A stretch of DNA of 64,000 nt from JAHEEL01 sp942491345 (GCA_942491345.1 CALOAN010000010.1:1-64000); one strand, 5' to 3'; counted from the first letter of the stretch, positions 9,492 to 17,139 are shown. Numbers and translations are program-made. Notes: generated from the letters alone by a model not told the origin.

Positions 9492-9716
9492 ATTCCTCCC
9501 CGCCGGTCCCCCCTGAGGGGGAGGTGGCAGCGGCGTCCCCCACCACGTGCGGACGCAACAGTTCACGACTCGGTCACGTCGAGGAACGGGCGGAGCCGCT
9601 GACGGAGGGGGTCAAAGCCGTTCTTCGTGCATGGAACCTCTGGCTCGGCGCCGTGCGTTGTGTCATGGACCGTCTGACCCCCTCCGCCGCCGGGGCACCT
9701 CCCCGAGGGGAGGAAT
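9492..9716. repeat. MITE-like nested palindromic element, copy B (eroded)
   Basis: The duplicate of the element at 4685-4919. Its right end has shrunk to CACCTCCCCGAGGGGAGGAA, and the left end is interrupted by a short insertion of CGCCGGT type. The inner inverted repeat survives. Most differences are losses of one base within C or G runs. It occupies most of the gap 9398-9820; nothing else is seen there except the terminator of the next gene. Confidence 0.6.
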
Positions 9717-9820
9717 CTGGGAGGGGGAGGAATGCAAAGGAAAAGCCCCGCCCCTCCTTGCGGAGAGCGGGGCTTCCCAAACCCGAGGAACGTTTCCCCC
9801 GGGTCTTGTACTGGTCTGGT

Positions 9821-10354
9821 TTAGGAGTCGACGGCTTTGTCGACTTCGTCTTGGGACTTCGAGACAGCCTTCTGCAGCTTGTCGTAGTCGTCCTGGCTGA
9901 TTGCCTTGTTGACCCGCTTGTCCGAGTCCACCAACGCAGCCTCAACACGGTCGAGGTACTTGTCGTCGACGACCACAACGACGGCCGACGAGTTCGGCGG
10001 GAAGTACTCGTCGAGTTCGACGCCGAGTTCCTTCTCTTCATGCTTCTTCGACAAATGCCCCAACAACGCACCGATACCGGCACCGATCGCGGTTGCAGCG
10101 AGCAGCGGCGGAGCAAACAGACCAACGACGAGGCCAATGCCTCCACCGATCCACGCACCCGCGGCGGTGTCTTCGTTCGCAGCACCGGATTCGAGGACGT
10201 CGACGTTGCCGTCGGCGTCGCGGCTCATTACCACGGCGCCTTCAACCTTGAAGTCGTCGCCCTCGGCGTCCTTGAGCGACTGGAAGTCGGCCTGTGCCGA
10301 TGTGGCATCCGAGTACGCCGCAACGTACAGAACGAGATTGTCACCTGATGACAT
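9821..10354 (-). CDS. DUF1269 family protein, copy a2
   Basis: A 177-residue protein whose predicted sequence matches copy a1 throughout (start MSSGDNLVLY, glycine-rich hydrophobic hairpin about residues 66-100, end DEVDKAVDS). Start ATG 10354 has AAAGGACAC upstream. The differences from a1 are silent base changes. The function of DUF1269 proteins is unknown; membrane association is inferred from the hydrophobic hairpin. Confidence 0.8.
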   Translation of the reverse strand: MSSGDNLVLYVAAYSDATSAQADFQSLKDAEGDDFKVEGAVVMSRDADGNVDVLESGAANEDTAAGAWIGGGIGLVVGLFAPPLLAATAIGAGIGALLGHLSKKHEEKELGVELDEYFPPNSSAVVVVVDDKYLDRVEAALVDSDKRVNKAISQDDYDKLQKAVSKSQDEVDKAVDS

Positions 10355-10615
10355 ATGTGTCCTTTCTACGACACGCTTCTCCAACACTCCGCCAAGCACC
10401 AACACCGACGGAAACTCTCTCTTTCGTGGCGGGAATCGCTCCACCCGATGTGGGACACCAACCACGACGGGGCCATTCTCCCATTGCCGCAAGCCCTATG
10501 GGAGCCTCAGCCATTGGTGCGCCGATTGACGCGGGAAACCCCGCCCGCTCGGTAGGGAGGGGCGGGGCTTCCAAATCCAGGGTCTCTGTTGCCTGGACGG
10601 TGTATCGATCGTCGA

Positions 10616-11149
10616 CTACGAGTCGTCGACGGCTTTGTTGACCTCGTCTGAGGACTCAGACAGCGCCTTCTGGATGCTGTCGTAGTCATCGGAGTCGATA
10701 GCCTTGCTCACCTGCTTGGTGGAATTCGCCAATGCGGCCTGAACGCGGTCGAGGTACTCGTTGTCGACGACGACAACGACGGCCGACGAGTTCGGCGGGA
10801 AGTACTCGTCGAGTTCGACGCCGAGCTTCTTCTCTTCGTGCTTCTTGGTGAAGTGGCCCAGCAATGCGCCAATACCGGCACCGATCGCCGTCGCCGCCAG
10901 AAGTGGCGGTGCAAAGAGACCGACGACGAGGCCAACCCCTCCACCAATCCACGCGCCCTTCCCGGTGTCGTCCGAGACACCCTTTGAGAGGACGTCCACG
11001 TCGCCGCTTGCGTCGCGGCTCATCACGACGGCGGCCTCGATCTTGAAGTCCTTGTCCTGAGCGCTCTTCAGCGAGTCGAAATCCGACTGTGCCGAAGTTG
11101 CATCGTCGTACGACGCAACATACAACGCAAGATTGTCCCCTGATGACAT
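10616..11149 (-). CDS. DUF1269 family protein, copy b2
   Basis: The intact b-type paralogue, 177 residues. It has the same architecture as the a type but with about a quarter of positions changed (LASYDDATSAQSDFDSLKS at the start, QKALSESSDEVNKAVDDS at the end). ATG 11149 follows AAAGGACAC. It shows what copy b1 looked like before it lost its start. It is the most upstream of the minus-strand DUF1269 genes in the second unit, after the PLDc_N-like gene. Confidence 0.8.
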   Translation of the reverse strand: MSSGDNLALYVASYDDATSAQSDFDSLKSAQDKDFKIEAAVVMSRDASGDVDVLSKGVSDDTGKGAWIGGGVGLVVGLFAPPLLAATAIGAGIGALLGHFTKKHEEKKLGVELDEYFPPNSSAVVVVVDNEYLDRVQAALANSTKQVSKAIDSDDYDSIQKALSESSDEVNKAVDDS

Positions 11150-11239
11150 GTGTGTGTCCTTTCTTTGACACTGCTTCCCAACATCCCGTCAAGCTCGGTC
11201 GCCGACGGAGAACTCCTCGATTGTGGCGGTGGTCGTTGC

Positions 11240-11270
11240 GCCTGGGTCGTGCCGCCACGGTGACCCAGGC
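11240..11270. terminator. Inverted repeat between PLDc_N-like and DUF1269 b2 genes
   Basis: GCCTGGGTC (11240-11248) pairs with GACCCAGGC (11262-11270). It lies after the PLDc_N-like stop on the minus strand. It could terminate that gene or act as an operator of b2. Confidence 0.4.
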
Positions 11271-11320
11271 CTTTCCGTTCCTTCCAAGGTTTGATCGATG
11301 CCCGCAGGATCGAGGATTGC

Positions 11321-11524
11321 CTACGCCAGTTCGAACTCGTCCGGCCGTGCGATGAAGTAGATCAGCATCCCGATGATCGGAAGGAAGAGGATCAACAGGA
11401 GCCAGAGGAACTTCGCAAGACCTCCGATGTCGGGCCGGCCGAAGATGTCGACGGCGGTGTAGATCCACGCCACCATCATTGGGATGAATATGAAGAACAG
11501 GAAGAACCAATTCCAGAAGACCAT
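11321..11524 (-). CDS. Small two-helix membrane protein, PLDc_N-like
   Basis: A 67-residue protein with two hydrophobic helices (about residues 2-24 and 38-60) joined by AVDIFGRPDIGGLAKFLW and ending in ARPDEFELA. This pattern resembles the phospholipase D N-terminal membrane domain (PLDc_N) found as stand-alone small proteins in actinobacteria. No catalytic domain is attached. ATG 11524 has GGGAGG at ideal distance. It is divergent from the lipoprotein gene at 11794, with two operator-like palindromes in between. Confidence 0.75.
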   Translation of the reverse strand: MVFWNWFFLFFIFIPMMVAWIYTAVDIFGRPDIGGLAKFLWLLLILFLPIIGMLIYFIARPDEFELA

Positions 11525-11630
11525 CGAATACCTCCCTCACCCCTTCGGGGTACAACCTCGGGTCAGCCCGCGAGATGCGGACGACGTTCTGTGCAAGGCC
11601 ACTATCCCAGCGCGTCGGGCAGGGTGTCCC

Positions 11631-11692
11631 ACCCGATTCGGGTAGAACTCGGTCCGCATCGCCGGATGCGCCGGGAATGACCCGATCCGGGT
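11631..11692. promoter_or_regulatory. Two palindromic operator candidates, ACCCGATTCGGGT and ACCCGATCCGGGT
   Basis: A perfect copy lies at 11631-11643 and a one-mismatch copy at 11680-11692, in the divergent region between the PLDc_N-like and lipoprotein genes. The pair spacing (49 bp between starts) is close to that at 1377/1431 (54 bp). This suggests a shared regulator acting at both edges of the duplicated block. Confidence 0.6.
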
Positions 11693-11793
11693 GGGGCTCC
11701 TCGATGCGAGCGAGCGTATCTTTGCTGGGTGCTGCCGGGATCTCGCGACCCTGGGGGCGGGGGGAAATTCCCTCATAGTGACGGGAGAGAATC

Positions 11794-12252
11794 ATGAGGA
11801 TGGCAATGAATCGGGTGGCACGGCTCACGCTTGCGGCGTTCCTGGTCGTGGTAACGATCGGTGTGGCGGCGGGATGCAGCGAGGATGGTGGGACCGGAGC
11901 CAGTCTCGTTACGACGACCGCAGGATCGGGCGACGACTCGACGAGCGATTCGACCGAAGCACCGACGACGACCGAGGCCGCCACAACCACGAAGGCGCCG
12001 GACACAACTCAGGCATCGTCGGGTGATGATTCTTCGGACGGGTCGACGAGTTCCTCGGACGACTCCTCGAGCAACACGATTTGGTTTGTGGTCATCGGCA
12101 TCGTGATTCTCATCGCGGTCATCGCGTGGGCGGTCGGGCGCGGAGGTTCGACCACGACGACCACGGAGACTGTTCCGCCACCCGCACCGGCGCCACCGGT
12201 CGACGAGGGTGATGCGTATGACGATCCGGCGAGCGGCGAGCCGGACGCGTAG
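11794..12252 (+). CDS. Thr/Ser-rich lipoprotein with C-terminal transmembrane helix
   Basis: A 152-residue secreted or surface protein. It has a basic N-terminus and hydrophobic segment ending in the lipobox-like VAAGC (Cys about residue 28). A low-complexity Ser/Thr/Asp linker covers about residues 35-92, a transmembrane helix NTIWFVVIGIVILIAVIAWA about 93-113, and a Pro-rich acidic tail follows. A lipobox plus an internal helix is odd: either the first segment is cleaved and lipidated, or the protein spans twice. GGGAGAG precedes ATG 11794. No family was recognised. Confidence 0.7.
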   Translation: MRMAMNRVARLTLAAFLVVVTIGVAAGCSEDGGTGASLVTTTAGSGDDSTSDSTEAPTTTEAATTTKAPDTTQASSGDDSSDGSTSSSDDSSSNTIWFVVIGIVILIAVIAWAVGRGGSTTTTTETVPPPAPAPPVDEGDAYDDPASGEPDA

Positions 12253-12296
12253 GCTTGGAAATGGTGGAGACGAGGGGTCAGGCGGCGGTGATATCT

Positions 12297-12309
12297 ACCC
12301 GGATCGGGT
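12297..12309. promoter_or_regulatory. Palindromic operator candidate ACCCGGATCGGGT
   Basis: A one-mismatch copy of the 13-bp palindrome, 79 bp upstream of the DUF7144 gene at 12388. Confidence 0.5.
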
Positions 12310-12387
12310 GGGGTCGAACCGTCGACGGGTCGCGAGGCTGACCGGAAATGCCCGTGTGGGTGAAGACATGAGATGGGAGAAGGCTGG

Positions 12388-12783
12388 ATGGATAACGATC
12401 CGAGTGGTTGGGCGATTGGTTGGACGGCGTTTGCCGGGATCATGATGGTGATGGGTGGTGTCTGGTGGATCATCTCGGGCATCGTGGCGATTGCGAATGA
12501 CACGTTCTTTGTGGTTGGTGAGGAGTACATCTTCCAGTTCGATGTCACGACGTGGGGTTGGATCCATCTGATTCTGGGCATTGTGATTCTGTTGGCGGGT
12601 TTCTACCTGTTCAGTGGTGCGGTGTGGGCGCGGACGGTTGGTGTGATCATTGCGGTGTTGTGGGCGCTGGTCGCGTTTGCGTGGCTGCCGTGGTACCCGG
12701 TGTGGGCGATTGTGTTCCTCGCCGTGTCGATCTTCATCATCTGGGCACTCACCGTGCACGGACGCGACATCGCAGAAGCCTAG
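12388..12783 (+). CDS. DUF7144-type four-helix membrane protein, copy 1
   Basis: 131 residues with four hydrophobic helices, a conserved opening GWAIGWTAFAGIMMVMGGVW and a central TTWGWIHL motif. This matches the actinobacterial DUF7144 membrane family of unknown function. Start ATG 12388 follows a purine-rich GGGAGAAGG; an in-frame ATG at 12373 is possible. A second copy lies at 13725 and is nearly identical at the nucleotide level, with a HicA-like and an HPF-like gene between the copies. Confidence 0.75.
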   Translation: MDNDPSGWAIGWTAFAGIMMVMGGVWWIISGIVAIANDTFFVVGEEYIFQFDVTTWGWIHLILGIVILLAGFYLFSGAVWARTVGVIIAVLWALVAFAWLPWYPVWAIVFLAVSIFIIWALTVHGRDIAEA

Positions 12784-12807
12784 AAACAGAGGACTATCGA
12801 GACCTAG

Positions 12808-12831
12808 CCGGGCCGCCGTTGGGCGGCCCGG
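12808..12831 (+). terminator. Strong hairpin after DUF7144 copy 1
   Basis: A 10-bp stem CCGGGCCGCC / GGCGGCCCGG with a 4-base loop, 24 bases after the stop and without a T-run. Confidence 0.5.
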
Positions 12832-12847
12832 CCTCGAGGAGAACACG

Positions 12848-12922
12848 ATGACGGACCAAACTGATCCGGCGCCGACGTCCGATGACGGCTACGTCGATCG
12901 CCGGGGTACGTCGCCGGGATAG
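12848..12922 (+). CDS. Possible 24-residue leader or remnant peptide
   Basis: ATG 12848 has GAGGAG at good distance and encodes MTDQTDPAPTSDDGYVDRRG followed by four residues and a stop. It sits between DUF7144 copy 1 and the HicA-like gene. The excellent ribosome site suggests that it is translated, or that it is the remnant of a longer gene. No homology was recognised. Confidence 0.3.
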   Translation: MTDQTDPAPTSDDGYVDRRGTSPG

Positions 12923-12979
12923 AAGGCGCGGACGTCGGCGGGCGATGCGGCGCTGAACACGATGAGTCGGGAGAGTCAT

Positions 12980-13255
12980 ATGGACAAGAAGAACCGCAAG
13001 ACGCTGCGACAGATCTACGCCGATCCGGACAAGACGTTCACCCGTTGGATCGACGTCGAGCACCTCTGCGCTGCGCTGGGTGGCGACGCCGTGTGGACCG
13101 ACAAACATCACCTCGAGTTGAGGCTGAACGGCCATCATGAGTCGTTCGCGACGCCCGAAGACAAGTCGGCCCACCTCAACGAGAAGGACGGCGAGGAGCT
13201 CAGGAGCTTCCTGACGTCGGCCGGGGTGACGGCGAAGATGGCAGACGCTGACTGA
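12980..13255 (+). CDS. HicA-like small protein without HicB partner
   Basis: 91 residues. The pattern KTLRQIYADP...RWIDVEHLCAALG...LELRLNG...EELRSFLTSAGV follows the longer HicA-type (dsRBD-like mRNA interferase fold) proteins annotated in actinobacteria. The usual catalytic His region is altered (DKHHLELRLNGHHESF), so activity is uncertain. No HicB-like antitoxin gene is adjacent; the next gene is HPF-like. ATG 12980 has GGGAGAG 6 bases upstream; an upstream in-frame ATG (12962) has no clear site. Confidence 0.5.
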   Translation: MDKKNRKTLRQIYADPDKTFTRWIDVEHLCAALGGDAVWTDKHHLELRLNGHHESFATPEDKSAHLNEKDGEELRSFLTSAGVTAKMADAD

Positions 13256-13266
13256 GAGGACTCTCG

Positions 13267-13584
13267 ATGATCAAGCTCAAGATCGATACCGATGGCTATG
13301 ACCTCAGTGACGACCTGAGGAGTCGAATCGAAGATCGGATCGGTGGACTCGATGAGTTCATGGACACCCTCACGGATGGTCATGTGACCGTCTCGTGGGA
13401 AGGCGGAAAGAACGAGCAGACGAAGGTGCGTGCCCAGGTGTGGGGCGGCGGGAGCAAATTCGAGGGTTCGGATACCGACTGGAAGGCCGAGAAGGCGATC
13501 GACCAAACCCGCGAGAAGCTCTCGTCACAGATCCGACGGAAGCACTCGAAGGATCTGCGTTCGCACGACCAACATCGCGAGTAG
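13267..13584 (+). CDS. Short HPF/RaiA-like ribosome hibernation protein
   Basis: 105 residues covering the HPF/YfiA beta-alpha-beta-beta-beta-alpha domain only: an opening strand MIKLKIDTDGYDLSDDLRSRIEDRI, then HVTVSWEGG, then a C-terminal helix WKAEKAIDQTREKLSSQIRRK. The dimerisation tail of long-form HPF is missing. The expected role is 30S/100S ribosome binding during stress, but the sequence is divergent. It starts 11 bases after the HicA-like stop with a GAGAGGA site, so co-transcription is likely. Confidence 0.65.
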   Translation: MIKLKIDTDGYDLSDDLRSRIEDRIGGLDEFMDTLTDGHVTVSWEGGKNEQTKVRAQVWGGGSKFEGSDTDWKAEKAIDQTREKLSSQIRRKHSKDLRSHDQHRE

Positions 13585-13724
13585 GCCGGTAGTGGCTGAG
13601 CGGGCGCCCGAATGCCGGCCGCTGTGCGTTCCATTGGCACGATCTGGATACGCCTGCAAAAATGCCGCTGGGAAGTAGTGGATGACCTGTATGCAGCAGG
13701 TCAGTGACGATGGGAGCGGTCCGG

Positions 13725-14123
13725 ATGGATGACGATCCGAGTGGTTGGGCGATTGGTTGGACGGCGTTTGCCGGGATCATGATGGTGATGGGTGGTGTCT
13801 GGTGGATCATCTCCGGCATCGTGGCGATCGCGAATGACACGTTCTTCGTGGTTGGTGAGGAGTACATCTTCAAGTTCAACGTCACGACGTGGGGTTGGAT
13901 CCATCTGCTCTTGGGCACCGTGATTCTGTTGGCGGGTTTCTACCTGTTCACGGGTGCGGTGTGGGCGCGGACGGTTGGTGTGATCATTGCGGTGTTGTGG
14001 GCGCTGGTCGCGTTTGCATGGCTGCCGTTGTACCCGGTGTGGGCGATTGTGTTCATTGCCGTGTCGATCTTCATCATCTGGGCACTCACCGTGCACGGAC
14101 GCGACATCGCCGATCCGTATTGA
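13725..14123 (+). CDS. DUF7144-type four-helix membrane protein, copy 2
   Basis: 132 residues, nearly identical to copy 1 at 12388 (differences include DDDP for DNDP, KFNVTTWG for QFDVTTWG, and the tail ADPY for AEA). ATG 13725 follows GGGAGCGG. The identity extends over the whole gene at DNA level but not into the flanks, so the duplicated segment was gene-sized. Confidence 0.75.
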   Translation: MDDDPSGWAIGWTAFAGIMMVMGGVWWIISGIVAIANDTFFVVGEEYIFKFNVTTWGWIHLLLGTVILLAGFYLFTGAVWARTVGVIIAVLWALVAFAWLPLYPVWAIVFIAVSIFIIWALTVHGRDIADPY

Positions 14124-14199
14124 TCGAGTAGTAGCAATCAAGACGACGAAGTAGACGAAGCGGGGCCGCAGCGGTGTGGCCGGCTTGGAGGAGGAACCG

Positions 14200-15570
14200 A
14201 TGACCGAGTCAGCCACACCCGCGGACCGCAAAGCTCGCGGCAAAGAGATCCGAAAGACCGTTCCGAGGTCGAGCCATGCGGCGTGGACGCCGCCGGCGGA
14301 CCGCGCCGACCCGGTCACGCTGATCACCGATCAGGACGAAGACCGGCTGCAGTTCCTCGTCCCCATCCGCCACTATCGGATGGCGGAGTCGGCCTTCACG
14401 TTCTATCGAGGGACGGCGGCAGTCATGGCTGCGGATCTGGCCGGCACACCGGTGACCGGTTTGACGGCTCAGTTGTGCGGGGATGCGCATCTCTCGAACT
14501 TCGGCTCGTTTGGCACTCCGACCCGTGAGCAGATCTTCGATACCAACGACTTCGACGAGACCCTCCCCGGGCCGTGGGAGTGGGACCTGAAGCGCCTCGT
14601 GGCGAGTTTTGTGCTCGCTGGGCGTGACAACGGATTCGACGACGCGGATACCCGCGAGATCACGAGCACCGCTGTTGTCGGCTACCAGAACGCGATGGCC
14701 AAGTTCACCACCATGACGACGCTCGATGTCTGGTATGCCCATCTCGCACTGAAGCAGATCACGGATGCGCTCCCGAAGAAGAAAGACCGAAAGGTAGCCA
14801 CGAAGTCCGCCGCCAAGTCGCGTCGGAAGGACAGCATGAAGGCGTTGAAGAAGCTGGCCGAGAAGGTTGACGGCAACTTCCGGATCAAGAGTGACCCGCC
14901 GCTGATCATTCCGTTGCGGGATATGCCGTCGTCGGAAAACCCCGACGAGTTGAGAAGCCAGGCTGAGCGCAGCTTTGCAGAATACAAGAGCACGCTCACC
15001 GACAACCGGAAGGTGTTGATCGACAAGTACCACGTGGTCGACGTTGGGTTGAAGGTGGTCGGCGTCGGCAGCGTCGGCACGCGGTGCTTGATCGTGCTGC
15101 TCGAGGCGAATGATGATTCCGACCCGCTGTTCCTCCAGATCAAGGAGGCAACGGACTCCGTGTTGGAGGCACATCTTCCGAAGAGCAGGTACGCCCATCA
15201 CGGTGAGCGTGTGGTCCGAGGTCAGCGCCTGATGCAGGTGTCGAGTGACATCTTCCTTGGATGGTCGGTTGGCGGTTCGGGCCACGCCTTCTACTGGCGT
15301 CAACTCTACGACATGAAGGGTTCGGCCGACCTCGCCAAGTACAACCCCCGCCTGATGAAGACCTACGCGACGCTTTGTGGGTGGACGCTTGCTCATTCAC
15401 ACGCCCGCTCCGGGGATCCGTTCCAGATTTCGGGGTATATCGGATCCGGGACCGTGTTTGCTGACGCACTCACCGAGTTCGCCTACGCCTACGCCGACCA
15501 GGCACAACGGGACTACGAGGCGTTCACGGCCGCGATCGCCTCCGGGCGGATCGAGGCGGAAGAGGGCTAG
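14200..15570 (+). CDS. DUF2252 family protein
   Basis: 456 residues. The segment QLCGDAHLSNFG (about residues 90-100) followed by DTNDFDET (about 115-122) is typical of DUF2252. It resembles the HGDxHxxN...D catalytic layout of aminoglycoside-phosphotransferase-like kinases, which suggests a kinase-like fold (inference). Further conserved blocks are VGSVGTRC, QIKEA and the C-terminal AHSHARSGD. A Lys-rich insertion (KKKDRKVATKSAAKSRRKDS) lies near residue 195. ATG 14200 has GGAGGAGG upstream. Substrate unknown. Confidence 0.85.
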   Translation: MTESATPADRKARGKEIRKTVPRSSHAAWTPPADRADPVTLITDQDEDRLQFLVPIRHYRMAESAFTFYRGTAAVMAADLAGTPVTGLTAQLCGDAHLSNFGSFGTPTREQIFDTNDFDETLPGPWEWDLKRLVASFVLAGRDNGFDDADTREITSTAVVGYQNAMAKFTTMTTLDVWYAHLALKQITDALPKKKDRKVATKSAAKSRRKDSMKALKKLAEKVDGNFRIKSDPPLIIPLRDMPSSENPDELRSQAERSFAEYKSTLTDNRKVLIDKYHVVDVGLKVVGVGSVGTRCLIVLLEANDDSDPLFLQIKEATDSVLEAHLPKSRYAHHGERVVRGQRLMQVSSDIFLGWSVGGSGHAFYWRQLYDMKGSADLAKYNPRLMKTYATLCGWTLAHSHARSGDPFQISGYIGSGTVFADALTEFAYAYADQAQRDYEAFTAAIASGRIEAEEG

Positions 15571-15645
15571 ATTCGGTCGGCACCCGCGATGTGCTGCGCC
15601 GCGTCACGAACCCGGCACGGGGTCGGTGCGGATAGGAGGACTGGA

Positions 15646-16029
15646 TTGAGCTCACTGGACCCCGGCGGAGCACAAGACGCCGACACCACGAGCTACTGGG
15701 ATCGGTACAGCGACCGCATCCTGGGAGGTTCGGTGCTCCTCGTCCTCCTGATCGGAACGCTGGCCTATTCGGTGATCGAGGGCTGGAGCCTTGTCGACTC
15801 GTTCTACTTCAGTTCGGTGGCGTTGACCGTGGTTGGGTTCGGCGATCTCACTCCGTCGACGGACTTCTCCAAGATCTTCACCGTCTTCTACATCTTCAGC
15901 GGCATCGCCATCGTCGGCATATGGATTCAGGTGCGCACGAAGCGTCGCGTCATCAAACGTGCGAAGAAGAACGACCCCGGACCTGTCACGAATGCGATCG
16001 AAGACGATGTCTCTCCACCGGAAGGGTGA
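15646..16029 (+). CDS. Two-helix potassium channel (KcsA-like pore)
   Basis: 127 residues: helix 1 (GGSVLLVLLIGTLAYSVIEG), a pore helix with the selectivity-filter sequence TVVGFGDL, helix 2 (IFTVFYIFSGIAIVGIWIQV) and a basic cytoplasmic tail. This is the minimal Ion_trans_2 pore, and GFG replaces the usual GYG. The start is inferred as TTG 15646, because AGGAGG lies exactly 6 bases upstream and the frame has no ATG in a suitable place. Confidence 0.85.
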   Translation: MSSLDPGGAQDADTTSYWDRYSDRILGGSVLLVLLIGTLAYSVIEGWSLVDSFYFSSVALTVVGFGDLTPSTDFSKIFTVFYIFSGIAIVGIWIQVRTKRRVIKRAKKNDPGPVTNAIEDDVSPPEG

Positions 16030-16033
16030 GAAC

Positions 16034-16145
16034 GCGAACCCAGGGTTCTCCACCTCGTATGCGGCGCCCCGAGCCCGCGGAATGGGGCGCGCTGCGAACC
16101 CAGGGTTCTCAACCCCGTATGCGGCGCTGTGAGCCCGCGGAATGG
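16034..16145. repeat. Two tandem copies of the AACCCAGGGTT repeat
   Basis: Copies at 16034-16085 and 16094-16145. The consensus opens with GCGAACCCAGGGTTCTC, has CGTATGCGGCGC in the middle and ends with AGCCCGCGGAAT. The same roughly 52-bp element occurs at 17140, 17200, 17537, inverted at 17600, and inverted twice at 44138-44248. Confidence 0.8.
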
Positions 16146-16193
16146 CGGGCCGGGAGACTGTGGGACGACCATCGGGCACCGAGGCTGCGCGCC

Positions 16194-17081
16194 TCAGCTT
16201 GAGTCCGAGTCCTTTGAGGCATCGGCTGTGGGACCGGGAGGTGTGCCTGACCCGTGGTCAACCTCGAGCGTCGGACGCGCGAGAGCCACTCCCGCATCAA
16301 CGATCGCCTTGGTGACGGCCCGGATGGCACCGTCGGTCGCGTTCGATCCGGACGACTCCGACGATGGGTACCAGTAGCCGATCGAAAGGGTGATGGTGTT
16401 GTTGTGGATCCCAGAGGCCTGTACCGAGGGTGCCGGGTCGGCCAAGATCCCGGCGACGCTCGCAACGGCCTTGGTGAGCAGGTCGATGGTTGCATCGAGG
16501 TCGGTTTCGAACGCCACAGTTATGTCGAAACTGGCCTTTCGGCTCGCGGTTGCGGTGTAGACCACGATCGGCTTGCTGAGAACCTCGGTGTTGGGAATGT
16601 GAATCTCCCGGCCGTCCGACGCCTTCAGCACCGTGCTACGGCTCGCAATCTGCGTGACCGTTCCCTCGTAGCCGAGGCTCTCGATCTGATCACCGACGTT
16701 GTAGACGGGGCGGATTGTGAGCAGGAGGCCGGCAGCGGTGTTTTCGACCATCGGCCTGAGCATGAGCACGCCGAATATCAGCACCACAACAACGATGATG
16801 GTGACCCAGCCAACGCCGACGCCCAGGATGTTGAGGGCCCACGCCAGCGCTACCAGGAACACGAACCAGCGCGTGATGCGGGCGCCGTCGGTTGCGACCT
16901 CTTCCGGAAGGTTCGGTATGCGCTTGAGTGCTCGGAACGTGACCTTGCGGACAACGACGCCGACCGGCCAGGCAATCACGAGGATCGCGATGGCTGCGAA
17001 GACATCCCATCCGGTCACAGTGCCGGAGGTGACGGCGTCCTGCACGTTTTGGACGGGATCTGACGACTGCCAGAAGATCAT
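16194..17081 (-). CDS. Mechanosensitive channel, MscS family
   Basis: 295 residues: three N-terminal hydrophobic helices, then a pore-lining helix and MscS beta domain (MVENTAAGLLLTIRPVYNVG, IASRSTVLKASDGREIHIPN) and a C-terminal alpha/beta domain. The ending is Asp/Ser-rich. It releases solutes on hypo-osmotic shock in the inner membrane. ATG 17081 is preceded by GAGAGGAC. It is convergent with the K+ channel gene, and AACCCAGGGTT repeats lie at both ends. Confidence 0.85.
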   Translation of the reverse strand: MIFWQSSDPVQNVQDAVTSGTVTGWDVFAAIAILVIAWPVGVVVRKVTFRALKRIPNLPEEVATDGARITRWFVFLVALAWALNILGVGVGWVTIIVVVVLIFGVLMLRPMVENTAAGLLLTIRPVYNVGDQIESLGYEGTVTQIASRSTVLKASDGREIHIPNTEVLSKPIVVYTATASRKASFDITVAFETDLDATIDLLTKAVASVAGILADPAPSVQASGIHNNTITLSIGYWYPSSESSGSNATDGAIRAVTKAIVDAGVALARPTLEVDHGSGTPPGPTADASKDSDSS

Positions 17082-17139
17082 TCTGCGTTCTGTCCTCTCG
17101 AGCTCGGTCGATGGGAAGCCGGAAGACTACCGGAGATCT

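Noticed and set aside
12980..13255. Classical HicAB toxin-antitoxin pair
   Set aside because: No HicB-like gene adjacent; the next gene is HPF-like.
16254..17063. Long plus-strand frame opposite the MscS gene
   Set aside because: Shadow of the real gene; composition is Arg/Asp/Gly-rich without domain signal. The same holds for 18062-19150, 43007-44233 and 54121-56598.
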